Assembly: GCA_039654915.1 (NCBI GenBank) | Contig: CM077595.1 | Coordinates: forward strand, 92,359,501 to 92,423,500 | From: Aquilaria yunnanensis | Taxonomy: Eukaryota; Streptophyta; Magnoliopsida; Malvales; Thymelaeaceae | Direction: 5' to 3' | DNA length: 64,000 nucleotides | Shown: positions 34,819 through 48,070 of the stretch, in pieces | Layout: each line of letters starts with the position of its first letter | Numbering within the stretch: the first letter of the stretch is position 1 | Translations under genes and position numbers: made by a program | Notes under the pieces: model-generated | Told to the model about the DNA's origin: nothing | Database searches by the model: none | What the model saw: only the letters and a program-made list of their open reading frames with translations

Positions 34819-35676
34819 TCTCTGGTGACTGATTTGTAGATAATAAATTCAATTAGAAAATAATAGGAAACTAACACAAACTAAGAAATTTTTTCATATG
34901 ATTTTTTCCTCACACAAGAGATTGATGCACGATCAATATGATAATTTACAGATAAAAAGAAAAAAACAACATGATCTAGTAATATATAAATAAAAAAAAC
35001 ATGATCTAAGCAACAAAAGAAAAAACATGATCATACATTACATGTTGGTAAAAATTATAAAATGTGTATTTTTTTCACATGGTGAGGACTATTTTTCAAA
35101 ATAAAATGAAATTAGCTACAATATATTTATCCTAAAAAATGACACTTCTTTATTTGAACTAATTGAATAATAAATACGATGTTAAAATGTAAATATTAAT
35201 ATTAATCACGAGCATGAATTTTGTTTATAAACATGAAAATATATTATAGATTTAGAAATTGTTTATGAATTTATAAATATAGAAATTATTTAGAAATAGA
35301 AAATTTATTAGAAGTATATCATATATTTTGGGGAAAAATGGATTTGAGGTACCATAAAATAAATATTGTGGTTAGTTTGCATGATTTGAAAATATTGTTG
35401 GGCAATCAGAGCATTAAGCCCACTAGCATAGCAGACAAGATGATGGATGTGACGTTCAAAGGGGTCAAAGTGTAGGTTTTATAAAATAGAGGGGTAAGTG
35501 TAGGTTAGGTTAAATATGGGGGGGAGGGAGGTTTCAAATTTCCCTTTTTTATTAAACACCTAGGTGGTCCTTTTACCCATTAATTTTTTTTTAAAAAAAG
35601 GTGTTCGGTGATCCTGGTAACGACTTCAACGTCGATTTGAGGTGAAACTGTTTTTCCGTTGTTGAATGGGTCAAAG

Positions 35677-36611
35677 TTTTCTTTCGGCAAAAAATAACGA
35701 ATAAAGTATTGAAGTTTTTGAGTTGGCCCGATTCGGCCACAAATGTTTTTTTTTTTTTGCTAAATAAAAAATTAATGTTTTAAAATCAGGCCAAATAGGC
35801 AATTGGATGTTAACTTGTGGAATATTCTATTTTAAAATAGATAATATTCCGTTAAAATTTACCATTTTAGTGCTTAAAATTTTTAAAATTTTCTATATTA
35901 GTCCATAATTTTACATCTCATCCAATCTGGAAGATCAGACCATGATCGTTGCTGTCCTAGTTTCCAGGTCCACCCAATCTCCGTCATCGCACCCATCTCC
36001 ATTGCACCCACCTTTGCCTCGGAAACAAATAGGCACTAATTGACGACTTTGGCACCAATCGAAGACAAATCGATGACCGCCTCTTGCGCTTACCTTTCCA
36101 CTGCTTGTAAGCCGCCACAAGATCTCGCCTGATCTCTCCATCACCATCCGTGATTCATACGTCTACAAGAAGATGATGTTAGGGCAAGCAAGCTCGAGGA
36201 CAACATTAGAGATGGGGGGCTTCAATCAATCGCATTTGGTCTCTCTTCATGGCTCGGCGGTGAGGTCTGTTCGAGGAGGGCTTGAATTGGCATAAATCAT
36301 GAGGTGAGATTGTGCAACTAAAGATGAATTGGTATGAACAGAGAGACAAAATCGTGCGGCAGTGGAGGCAGAATTGTGTGGCTGTCATAAAGGGATGACA
36401 AACCATTGGGTGTTCGAAAATTTTAGGATTGAAATAGAAAAGTTAGCAAAGTTTTAGGACTAAAAATTAATTAATCTTAATAGCAATTGGTAAATTAGAC
36501 TAACTCAATAACATTAGTAATTTATTTGACAAAAATAAAAAAAACATCAATGGCTGAATCAGGCAAAAATAAAACTTTAATGGTTTATTTATTATTTTTT
36601 CCTTTTCTTTC
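35677..36611. mobile_element. Second Mutator-like TIR element
   Basis: A perfect 9-bp target duplication TTTTCTTTC (35677-35685 and 36603-36611) flanks a 917-bp element (35686-36602). The ends read GGCAAAAAATAACGAATAAA and, inverted, GGAAAAAATAATAAATAAA; the similarity continues through GATTCGGCCA-AAATG against GATTCAGCCATTGATG. The central part (about 35930-36410) is clearly richer in GC than the ends and could be captured genomic sequence, as in Pack-MULEs, but its frames (66-70 codons) match nothing I know. Confidence 0.75.
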
Positions 36612-39582
36612 TTCATCATTTTTTATCAAGTTGTCAGCTAAAGTAATATACTTCATGAGTAATATTATTTTTTTTAGCATCTCTTTATAAAAAATATTTT
36701 TGTGTGTGTCTAGCGCAGGGCAGGACAAACACATGACGTGAGTTATAAATATTTTTAAGCTTTTGTCCGTTTGACAAATATTAAGCTATGGCTAGAGTGC
36801 TTTGAATTAGCTTGAGGGCCTCTTTGGCCAAATTTTTTTTACTAGTTTTTCCTTTTTCTTTCTGTTACATTTTCCCTTTTTTTTGTTACTTTTTTTCATT
36901 CTAACATACTATTTTATTTTTCTTTTCTCTAGCTTTATGCTAAGTGGTCAATAAGTTCAGCCAACCCCCAAGGCTGTTTCTTAAAGTTGAGTCAAGAGAA
37001 AAATTGATTAAAAAAAAAGAATTGCTGGTAAAAGAACTTAAAGTTAAGTCAAGCGGAAAATAGCTATTAATAACAGGAGCCCTAATATATCTCTAGGTGA
37101 CCTAAAGCGGGAGGAACGGGGGCGAGAGTGGGAAAACGTTTATTTATAAAATATACATATGTATGAAAGCATTATGAATGTTTTCATTAAATTACTATTT
37201 CTATTAAATTTTATTTACATAAAAATTACTAAATCACATAATTTTTATAATTTAATAAAAAATTATATATTATTTTTTATTTAAAATTATTATCTCCATA
37301 AAAAATATCATTACATGTTAATATATATGTTTTTATCTTTTTTTTAATAACTTTATTATTTTTCCCTAGCTGGAAATGAAAAAAGTTATTATACCTTTAA
37401 GGAGTCTGACTATTAAGCACAACTTTTTCTGCTAAAATTAAAAATAATTTTTGAGTTTTTTGACTTAGTGAACCAATCTTCACTTTTCATCGTCTTCTTC
37501 TTCCCTGATTTCTATTTCTTTTTCTCATTTTATCTGTGGCTCACAGTCATCTGATCTTTAACTTACAAATCGGTAGTCTCCTCAAAATCTCCTTCATCTT
37601 TTTATTGATGGCCCAACAAACATCAATGGCCATCCCAAGATTCTGAAATCTTTCTCCGACCTCATTGACTTCGTGAAGCTGCCTCTTCCTGCAAAGCCCA
37701 AACTCCCTCTGGTGCCAAGGCCACCTCCAACCTCCTATGATTGGAATTACTCCCTAGAAATTGGCATTTTTTCCATGAAAAAACACATTTTTGTACATTT
37801 TCCCCAAAAAAAAAAATGTGATTTGTTGCACGGAACATGGAAGCGTTGGTGGAAATCAACAATTTGGAGCACATAGGTTTATCTAAAATAATAAACAGCT
37901 ATTGATAAAGAAATAACTACTTCCCCAAAGAAAAATCAAAAAATAAAATAATAAATATCTAGTAATACACAAACAACTAATAAAAAAAGAATAAATAGTT
38001 TTCTAACAGAAAAACCTGTAATTTAAAAACGAAAAAGAAAATTGAGCCAAAAAAAATAAAAGAGTAACTAGTTGCTCTAAAAGAATAATAGGGACTGATA
38101 AAATAATAAATAAAAATTAATTTTTTAGTGTTGGTTGCTTTATTTATTTTTATTTTTTTTTGGTATTTCTTGTATTAAATTTCATATTTGTTTATAGGGC
38201 ATATTGGAAATTTGGAGGAAAGAACAGCCTAGAGCAAAAGCAAACAATGAAACCACAAAAAAAAAAAAAACTTAAGTTAAAACAAATAACTAAAATCAGA
38301 GCAAAACTGAAATCACAGTGAATAACTAAAATCAAAGCAAAATAACAAAATGTGAGAATGCATAATTAAGTGTGAGTAATAGAAAAAAAATAGTATAAGA
38401 AATAGAAATAGATTTTTTTTGTTCCAAGAAGAAAGAAGTGGAAAAAAGAGCAATAGAAAAGTGCCAAAGGGAGTTGCTGCTTGATGAAAAAATAGGAAAA
38501 AAAGAAAATAAAAGGTAAAGAGGTAAAAGTTAAAAAAAAAATTATTGTAGGAATTTTGTAAACTAGTAGTCTGATTTACTGATTTACAAGAATCTTGATC
38601 AAATTGTCAATTTCTATAATATAAAAGGATGACTTATGGCATGAGTCAGACTTACATAAGATTGTAGACAAGAGTAAATATAACCAATTACAATTTGTAA
38701 AACGTGAAACTGAAATGCAAATGAAAGAATGCCTTAGAAATAATTATAAAGAAGAAAGAGATAAACGAGCAAAATATGATGCCTAACAAATACAGCTACA
38801 AAAAGCTCAAAAAGGTAATAAAATCATGAAAGCCAAAAAGAAAATAAATTCTTTCATTTTATCTAAAATAGAGAGAAACAAAGGAACATGAAACTCTCGT
38901 GAAGATTCAATCAAAGACCATTCTTTTTCTTGGGCTTAGATCTCTAATCTTGCAAGTATTTGACAACACTTGTTGAATTATATATGGCCATTTTAGGCTA
39001 ATAATTATTCTTTTGTATCTAAGACATGAAGACCAACGGGGATCGGAATATAAAACATTTCCCTTCTCTCTGCTGCTAGCTTTGGTTCGTAGAAGGAAAT
39101 TGATAATCAAACTTCTAACGCAGAATCATAGAAAGACTAAGAGCTTGGAAGTTCTGTTCTAATGGACATATCTGAACTCTTAACAATTCGATTTAAGGTA
39201 AAAATGTACTTGTTAATTACCAATAATAGACCGAATATTTGTTATTGAAGCTCTTTGCATGGTGTGGAAATTATTTGTCTGAAATATTTGTTAGAAGGCC
39301 AACTAAGAGCAGAGAGTATAGAATGTGGAGTTGAGAATTCAGGTTGAATGACAACAACTGTATGTCTTGGCACGCAAAAGCAATGGTGCTGTACTTGTCT
39401 GGGTGACAACATGTCTGTGAAGACTTAAAAGCAGGGACTCAATTAGGACAATAAAATAAGCTACGGGACCACAGGTGGATTTTACCTCACAGTTTGTAAG
39501 TTGTGACAAACCCTTCACCTAACGTGCCTGCGCCTCAGAAACAAAACGCAATTCCCGCCCTTAACCGCCGGCGCTTCATCGA
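36612..39582. other. AT-rich intergenic DNA
   Basis: About 3 kb with no supported gene. 37600-37740 is a short less AT-rich patch with a 67-codon frame that I do not recognise. Several stretches look like old transposon remains (for example GGGCCTCTTTGGCCAAA at about 36817), but I could not pair their ends. Confidence 0.5.
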
Positions 39583-42298
39583 TTGCTCTACTTCTGCCGC
39601 CGCTGCCAGATGAGGTTTCGCTTCCACCATATCCTCCCTCCGCGCACCCAGTATCGTGGCTACGGTACCAAATACACAGCCAAAATCATTTCGGCCTCTC
39701 CCACCGGCCGGTCCCTGTCGGCTGAAGTCCCGCCACCTCCCCCACTCCCGACCGACTCTCGTGGCTACCCGATTCCTCGCCACCACATTGTATGCAAAGC
39801 TGCCAATATCCTCACCCTCTCGCCGACTTCCGACTCGCTCTCCGATCTCACTCAATACCTCTCCTCGCTGAACCCAACCCTAACCTCCTCCGAAGCCTCC
39901 CTCATTTTGAAATCCTTAAACAGCGCCGCTGTCGCGCTCAAATTTTTCCATCTTTGCCCCTCGATTTCCTCCTATTTCCGGCACGACACATTCACCTATG
40001 CTCGAATCATCCTCATCCTCTCCAAGTCGTACCTTCCCGATCGGGTTGATCTCGTCCGATCGATCCTCGCCGAGATGGAGGAGTTGGGGATACGTGGCAA
40101 CATTTCCCTCATCAACATCTTGATTGGATTCTTCGGGGCTTCTGAGGATTTGGAGATGTGCTTGAGATTAATGAAGAAGTGGAAGTTGCAGATGAATGCT
40201 TATAGTTATAAGTGTCTCCTACAAGCTTATCTAAGAGCTCGTGATTCGGCCAAGGCTTTTGGGGTTTATGTCGATGTTAAGAAGAAAGGTTACAAATTGG
40301 ATGCTTTTGCTTATAATATGTTGTTGGATGCACTGGCTAAGGATGACAAGGTTGCTTGCATTTCTTTGTTTCTTATTGAATTTGATATATGGTTTGATTT
40401 CCGTAGCCTGTTTCTTTTCTTCACCCTCTATGTTGTTTTTAGATTTCTTTTCTTGTATTGAGGGTATTGAGGATCGACATTCCAAGCTGTGAGAAACTCA
40501 AACTGTTTATTGAAGCTAATGGATTGGTGGTAATAACTTGCTTCTTAGATGGGGGAATTTGGTTATTAATAATTAATTGGGTGTAAAAAATGGTAAGTTG
40601 TGCAAGTAGGAAATGATCATTTCTATTGTCTGGGTTGCGGATTTGCTCTGAAGTTTTGGCAGATAATTGGCGGTCAAACTTGGTAAGCCGTTTGCTAATT
40701 CAAAAGCTACTTGTAAGGTCCAAAAACTTGATCATTGCTGTATTGGATTAACTACACAATTTACTTGTATGCATAGAAATCTTCTGCATAACACATATCA
40801 GAGGCAAATCTTGCTAGATCAATTTGATGAGAATGGCGATCATGTGCTACCACCATTATGGTTAGTTTAGTTCATTTGTAGATGATAAATCATTAGACAC
40901 AGACAGAAAAACTGACCGCTTTTCATGTTTACTTGGTGAAGTTGCACAAGTTAAAATGTCTTAGCACCTTCGCCACTGATATTTATTGGTGTATATGGAA
41001 AGTTTAAGTAGACGTAGATTATTTGGTGATTCTTCTTCTCTTGCCTTACACGTATCATTGTCCATTATCATCTGATCTGCAGTATGCATCAGGTTGACCA
41101 GGCTTATAAGGTTTTTGAAGACATGAAAAGGAGACGTTGTGAGCCCGATGAATATACTTATACAATTATGATAAGGATGACTGGTAAGACTGGTAAATCT
41201 GATGAGTCACTGGCCCTTTTTGATGAAATGATAGGCAAATTTCAGACCCCAAACTTAGTCGCCTATAATACAGCAATCCAAGCACTTGCCAATGGTCGGA
41301 TGGTTGACAAGGTCATTCACGTCTTCTCTAAAATGGTTGAAGAAGAATGTCGACCCAATGAGTTTACTTACAGTGTCATACTAAATTGTCTTGTGGCAGG
41401 GGGGCAGCTTAGTAAGCTAGATGAAGTTGTGGAAGTATCAAAGAAGTACATGACTAAGTCAATATATGCGTACCTTGTAAGAACCCTCAATAAGTTGGGC
41501 CATGCAAGTGAAGCTCACAGGTTATTTTGCAGCATGTGGAGCTTCCATGACAAAGGAGACAAGGATGCTTATGTGGCAATGCTAGAAAGTCTTTGCATGG
41601 CAGGTAAGACAACAGAGGCTATGGACCTTCTAAGTAAAATTCATGAAAAGGGAATATACAGCGACACTATTATGCATAACATTGTATTCACAGCACTTGG
41701 CAAGTTGAAGCAGATTTCACATCTACATGATCTTTACAAGCAAATGAAACAGCATGGCCCTTCACCAGATATATTTACATATAATATTCTGATCTCTAGC
41801 TTTGGAAGGGCTGGGGAAGTTGATGAGGCTGTTAAAATATTTGAGGAACTTGAAAAAAGCAGTTGTAAACCTGATATTATATCATACAACTCTTTAATCA
41901 ACTGCCTTGGTAAGAATGGTGATATTGATGAAGCTCACATGAGATTCAAGGAGATGCAAGAGAGAGGATTGAATCCAGATGTTGTGACGTACAGCACCCT
42001 GATCGAGTGCTTTGGCAAAACAGATAGAGTTGAAACTGCCAGTAGGTTGTTTGATGAGATGCTTGCCGAAGGCTGCTTTCCTAACATTGTGACTTACAAT
42101 ATCTTGCTAGACTGTCTTGAGAGAAGTGGAAGAACCGCAGAAGCAGTGGATCTCTATTCAAAACTTAAGCAGCAGGGGTTGACACCAGATTTGATTACAT
42201 ATGCCATTCTTGAACGGCTGCAGAGTGGTCCTGATAAGAAACTTAGAGTTCGTAAGAAGAACCCCATTACAGGTTGGATAGTTAGCCCATTGAGGTGA
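39583..42298 (+). CDS. P-class pentatricopeptide repeat protein, ABO5-like, mitochondrial
   Basis: Two exons, 39583-40350 and 41093-42298 (stop TGA), with a phase-0 GT-AG intron (DDK|VDQAYKVFEDM), give 657 aa; Met at 39610 would give 648 and is equally plausible. The N-terminus is rich in Arg/Ser/Pro with few acids, as in organelle targeting peptides. Degenerate 35-residue PPR units follow, clearest in the second half: DIFTYNILISSFGRAGEVDEA, DIISYNSLINCLGKNGDIDEA, DVVTYSTLIECFGKTDRVETA and NIVTYNILLDCLERSGRTAEA. There is no E, DYW or SMR domain. The ending KKNPITGWIVSPLR and the overall layout match what I recall of Arabidopsis ABO5 (At1g51965), which is needed for nad2 intron 3 splicing. The orthology is from memory; the PPR class is certain. 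Confidence 0.93.
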
Positions 42299-44879
42299 TT
42301 GAGGGGATTGGGTTTTCACTGGATGGTGGAATATCATCTGTATTTTAGACTTAGGTTGTCATTTGCGATTGGTTGTTTAAATCAAGTGCTTACTGAAGGG
42401 ATTCAGAAGGTTCAGATCATTTGCTTGTACATGACGCACCTTGGGGCATGATCATGGAAGTCTTGTTTTATCTCGGACCTGCCATGAGAATTTTATGGTA
42501 CTTTGCTGAGCCTATACCTAAAATTCAGGCGGAGCCTTGACTCCTTGTATGTTTCTACCACAGAGAGCAGTAGCTTCAAGCCTTGAGCTGTCAGTGATCG
42601 TATTTCTTCATTTGTCTGGTATGCTATGTGTTCCTTAGCTGAAAATGTTTAATTCTGGTTTCACATATGCATTGTGCTTTTTGGCTTTGACATGGCGATC
42701 CCCTGTTTTTTCGTGGTTATCTTATTTTCATGTCATTCAATTTTGTGTCATTGGCATTGAAGTTCGCATTTGACTGAAGTATGTACTGAAATGAAATCTG
42801 CAAAAGGGGATTTTGATAGATTATATTGAACTTCATGCATGTTACCTACCCAAGATCTAGAGTTTGTATAATGATATCGTCTTTTTCATTATAGTAGAAC
42901 ATTTATTCGACTTCCCATCATTCCACCACTCTGGTGAGCTTCTGTTATACCTGGGCTCAATACCTACGATAACCATTTGTCCTGTTGCTGCAGGGTATGT
43001 AAAGCTGTATAATAATGCATGATCCATGGAATATAACTTAATTGTTCCCATATGCCAGCGGGCTGACCGAGGAGATACACAGAGTCATACCACCACTGCG
43101 GTCGAGGAAGCGTGTTCCCTTGAATTTCGAGTGTTCCAGCCCTGCAAGTCTTAAAGATTGTCAGTTTACAAGGTAGCACAAATTTGCTTGCCTGTCTTCA
43201 ATCACAGGTCAAAAATCTGAAAATAAAAGAGAAAACGCATGCAGTGAGGGCTGGATGAAAATGTCTCGAACAGCTTTCAAACCATGGTCCATGGGCTTTC
43301 TCAAGGGTACCATTGCTCATCTAGAAAATGATCAACGAAGTGATTTTTTTTTTATTTGAAAAGCAAGTGTCTTTGTTGTACGACAAAAAAACTTCGTATT
43401 TATAATGTGGCAAGCTCATCTAACGGCATCTATTGTGTAGTGCATCACACTGTTTTGTATGAGTTTGCGTAATATTCTCAAGGGTTTTGATAGTTTGAAC
43501 AGTTTTAACTGTCATATAGATGGATGCATTATAGCCCCAAAAGGGTCGTGGCCCCTAAATGATTTAGGAAGTTATGTGATTCGAGAGTTATGATACTTTT
43601 GTTACACACACTTTATGTGATAAACTATGACCTCTAAAGCATATATCGTGCATTACACTATTAGTTCTCTTGGTGATCATTGGCTTATTTTGGCTTTAAA
43701 TGAAGCTGAATTGTCTAAAAAAGTCAGTTTTTGGTTATGAATATAAAGAATCAAATAAACCAAATGAGGATAGAAAAAAAAAATTAGTTTTTCAGTTTGT
43801 AATTCCGTTAATTGAATTTCACATATTTGCATTTAGAGTCTATTAATAATAAAAAAATTATCATACAGAATGAAATTACTGAGAGATAACTACTATACAG
43901 TTTGAACCAAGATTTGACATGTTGCTATTAGATAGTGTAAAAAAGACAAAGGGTAAAGTGTATATTTTTAAAACAAAATATGGTAAAATGTAATATCACC
44001 TAAATCTCAGAGGTAAATTGTAATTAATCAAACAAATAAATTTAAGATTTGGGTCAAGTGCATGTATCCAAAACCAAACCAATGAAAAATTAGTTATTTG
44101 GTTATAATCGAAAGCAAATGATCCATATTATATTGATAACTGAAAATTGTAAAAGAACTCTAGTTATTTGATTTTTTGGGTTTTAACCAAATAGTTATTT
44201 ACCCATAATTAGGTCCAATTACTTGTATGATAGTAAGTCATTCATGATAATGAGTACCATGCTTATTCGCAAAATTTGCGTGGCTCTAACAATTGAGTAA
44301 TTCAAAGAATTTGACAATTTGGTCCATTGGATTAATTGAAAACTCAAATATCTCAATTGCATTTTTGCATCTTAGCTTAGGTGGTAAAGGCACTGACCTG
44401 CCACGCCATAGGCCTTAGTTTAAGACACCCTTATTCTCTTAATAGTTAAACTGCTCGATTTTAATAGTAGGTAGACAATTTTGAGTAACAAAAAAAATCT
44501 CAATAGCACGTCAATCCTAGAGTGCATATGAGCTATTGGGGCTTAATTAAGTCAAAATTCACTTTTATGTGGGCATGTTTGGATTTGTACCTCTTCTGCA
44601 GAAAATAGTATAGTGTATACGCGGGTGGACATAAGTTAAAATAAAAGGTTTGAATAACAGTAACCAAGGATCATACAATAGAATTCTAGGGTTAAATAAT
44701 GGTTACACTGAACTAGTAATTGTGTATTGATGTTTTACTTGTCTATCCATTGTTAAACAATATCCAATTTAGTATTGTCATGGTCTGATATTATAATTTT
44801 ATTGCTTAATCTTAAGTTACAATTGTTTGAACATGCTAATTTTAGTTTACATTTATAGGTGGACCAAAGAAATCTCCTT
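42299..44879. other. Intergenic DNA downstream of the PPR gene
   Basis: The first 500-600 bp probably hold the PPR 3' UTR. The rest is AT-rich with no supported gene. Confidence 0.5.
44374..44450 (+). repeat. Possible tRNA-derived SINE fragment
   Basis: TAGCTTAGGTGGTAAAGGCA followed some 30 bp later by GGCCTTAGTTTAAGACACCC resembles degenerate A and B boxes of a tRNA-type RNA polymerase III promoter. No poly(A) tail or target duplication was identified. Confidence 0.3.
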
Positions 44880-46348
44880 GTATAGTCCAAATATTCCAGG
44901 GCAATGACAGGAGAAAGAAGCTTGGAGCAGGCAAATTGATAGTTTATCCTTAAAGCAAATCTTAGTTATCTAGCTCCTAAAAGGATGTAGTCTTTGATAT
45001 TTTGCCAACAATCAACAGGTGCGCATTCATCAACAAAACCAACAAAAGCAGCCTTATCATCACCTTGTCCATCAAGTCAATCAATCTTGATTTAGAGGCT
45101 ATGAATTTGCGATATAACCCTCGATGTAATTCTCCCTTGTTCTAGACCATACATCATTTAGTCTTATCCATAATTCCACCTCACACACTATAAGTCTAAC
45201 TCTGGGAGTCTAAAAGGCTTAATGATATTATATTCCTCTGTGATATTGGGACACATGCAACTCCACCTAAAGCACAAAATAATCCATCTTCCATTTTTGG
45301 TTTTACAAAGTCAACCCCATGACCTCCATTGTCAAATCATCTTCTAGATTTAACTTCATAGTCATTTCCTTATGTAAAAGATCAAAATAGTCCTTTATGG
45401 AACAAACATGAGTAACACAATAAGAATCTAAATACCAACCATCTTTAGAATAATGCATCTGTACTTTGGACACTGTGAGAGATCACCATCAGTATTCTTC
45501 ATGAAAGATCAATTTCCATGGTTATCATTCCCGTCACCTTTGCTTTTTTTTTTTTTTCTGGACAGTATTACTTAATAAATCCATATCTTTTGCATTGATA
45601 AAATTGAACTTCATCCAAGGTCATAACCTTTGATTCAAACCTGCCATGTTGACACTTATCTTGCTCAGATGTTCATCCTAGTCGAGCTCCACCATGAACA
45701 GCCAAAGCATCTAGATTCCCATCTTTGGGTTTCTTGATTTTCTAAGTTTTATATTCCATGAAAGATGCCTGTGCTTGGTTTACTGTCATCGTGTCCTTGC
45801 CATTTCACAATGTCCCTACAAAGTTCTCATAGAAATCAAAGAATAAGGTAAAAAATAACAGTGCATGATCTTTTTCCTCAATCTTCACTTCAACATTTTT
45901 CAATTCATTCATAGTACCCTTGAATTCATTTAGATGATAAACCAAGTCCCAAGCTTCCTGTATTCTTAGCCTATACAATTTCTGCCTAAGATGCAACTTG
46001 TTAATCAAACTTTTCACAAGATATGACTCTTTCAACTTCTTCCAAATTATAACTAGGGAATCCTCATCAATAACATTGATAATGATATTATCAGCAATGC
46101 AATGTCAAATTATACTTACACATTGTTCTTCCAGCTTATCGCACTTCTCATCATCCATATGGCCAAGTTTGTTCTTAAGTTCTTTCACTAATTCCTAGTG
46201 CACTAAAAGATCCTTCACCTTTCATTGCCACAAAGTGAAGTGACTCATTCCATCAAATTTCTCCACTATGAAATTTGTTGAGCCTTTTTACATGCCTACT
46301 AATTTTCAAGTCATTTCAATCCTTGAATCCAAAAGCTCTAATACTAGT
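44880..46348 (-). pseudogene. Ty1/copia retrotransposon relic (gag and protease remnants)
   Basis: Minus-strand remains. A UBN2-type gag segment at 45805-46035 reads KSLINKLHLRQKLYRLRIQE, then KNVEVKIEEKDHALLFF and YENFVGTL. A copia protease-like segment at about 45360-45460 reads GWYLDSYCVTHVCSIKDYFD, where DSG/DSA has become DSY. ACTAGTATTAGAGC at about 46334-46347, minus strand, stands where the copia primer-binding site (normally TGGTATCAGAGC) is expected, directly after the LTR end. No reverse transcriptase or integrase core was seen. Confidence 0.68.
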
Positions 46349-47703
46349 TGTTAGGGGAAAGATCTAAGAGCCAATTTGGTAGGGCTTTTCACTCGATTAA
46401 GCTACTTGACTTTTTCCAATTTCAAGTCAAACTTTTCGGCTTTCATTCTCTCTCTCTCTCTCTCTTATTTTCTTTTTTTTTTATTATTTTTTTTCTCTCC
46501 CATGTGTTAGGCTTTTCCCTCTTTCTCTCGTGACTTGTGTCTAATTTTTTTTAATTTGTTTTTTCTCTTTCTTTCTCTCTTTCCTTTCTTTCCTTCTACA
46601 TTTTCTATCAGGCACCTTTTTTTTTCTCTTTCTCTCTTTCACTCTTTCTTATATTCTACGTTGCTCTGATATCTTTTTCTCTCTGTTTCTTTCCCTCTCT
46701 GTCTCTTTCTTTCTTATTTTCTTCATTTATATATTTTTTCCTATCTCGTGCGGCAGGCATGTTTTTCTGAGTTTTCCCATTTCTCTCTTGTCTTGTCTCA
46801 ATTTTGTTATTATTTTCTTCGCAGTTATCTTTTCCCGCTCTCTTTTTTTTTTCTGCTATTTTTTTGCCAGGACGCCTACTTTTTCTTTTTCTTTTTCTCT
46901 CTCCCTCTCTTGTTCTCATGTGCTACGTCATTCTGCTCTTTGAAACTTTTTCTTTCCTTTCTTACACGCTGAATCCTCATAATTTTCTATTGACCTCCCT
47001 TTTCATCTGTTCCTTTGTTTTTCTTTTGCTTCGACCTTGTCTTTCTTAACCTTCACTTCTTCCATCTGTGTCATCTTTCTTCTCTTGTTTTGCCCTAATG
47101 GGAAGCTTCAATCTCGCGTTATTTGGCCTCAAGAATCTTTGTACTTGCTCCAATGTGGCGAGGATCTCTAGTTCTTATGTTCGAAAGATCTTGCTATGTA
47201 TCAGTTCTTCGATTGGACATGGTGAAATGGTATGGTTTCTTGCCTTTGCTCACACAAACACTTCCTCTCTCTCTCACGAGGTTGATATATATTACTAGAT
47301 TTGATCTTGCACATGACAGATTATGGCAGTTTTATTTCATGAGGAACATGATTTCGGCCTTATAGAGCGAGCCCGACTATAAAGGACAACCCATATCTGG
47401 ATATGGTGTTCATGTTTGATTGAGTTGGGCACCTTCCGTGGAGTTGATTTATGAAACATTGGAGTTGCGGTTTTTCCCCACTATCTGCCTTTGTCCACCC
47501 AGCTTTTTTATTTCAGTTAATTATTTTTCCCATAATCTATTTCACGCTGCTAGTGTTAAGTTCTGTGGCCCGTGCATATGTCCACGTGAGTAACAAATAT
47601 ATTCAATTAAGAACCTCATTATGTCATTATTTGCTTATATCTGTTTATGTATATGGAATGTTTGTATTGGTAGCTCCTGTTATAGTTCTTCCAGCATTTA
47701 TTT

Positions 47704-48070
47704 ATGGATCATGAATCATTAGATTCTGACACTGACCATGATGGACAGCATTCATTTCCCTTGATGCTAACGTCTCGTGCTTGGTGGGATTTTCATTCCA
47801 CCCGATTATTCTATTCGATTACTACAAATGTTATTAGAGCAGGTTATGTTGAGGGCCACACCCCAAAAAAATTCGGTTGGGCCAAAGTCATGCATGATCT
47901 ATAGCTCATTGCGGGTCGGCCTTGGAAGGAGAAACAAGTCACCAAAAAATGGCATACACTAAAGAGGCAGTTCCACATCTAGAAATCAATTGTGACGACA
48001 TCAACCGGCATTAGTTTCGATCCAGTGACCGGACACATTTTTGTCAACCCTGAATAATGGAAGGCTACCA
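47704..48070 (+). pseudogene. Harbinger Myb-like DNA-binding protein relic
   Basis: The frame from 47704 reads SRAWWDFHSTRLFYSITTNV then GHTPKKFGWAKVMHDL, then a stop. The homology continues as VTKKWHTLKRQFHI and TGISFDPVTGHIFVNPE with further stops. This is the usual plan of the Myb/SANT-like protein next to plant Harbinger transposases (W, G.TPKKFGW, KKW..LK, TG..DP.T). A frame at 48495-48722 may be its C-terminal part. Confidence 0.6.

Larger units (their letters stand above)
16353..35553. mobile_element. Mutator-like TIR element, split by the LTR retrotransposon
   Basis: A perfect 9-bp target duplication TTTTTTATT lies at 16353-16361 and 35545-35553, the size made by Mutator transposases. 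The element proper is 16362-16366 plus 33893-35544 (about 1.65 kb once the retrotransposon is removed). The ends read GTGAAATTTAC and, on the other strand, GGGAAATTTGA. Similarity between the inverted ends runs for roughly 430 bp (33893 to about 34330 against about 35115-35544), so the TIRs are long. The interior has three direct copies of about 86 bp (34522, 34609, 34695) and a CT microsatellite (about 34783-34812). No transposase, so the element is non-autonomous. Confidence 0.83.

Noticed and set aside
37673..37876. A 67-codon frame in a less AT-rich patch
   Set aside because: No recognisable motif, no splice context and overlapping frames on both strands; kept only as a note in the intergenic entry.
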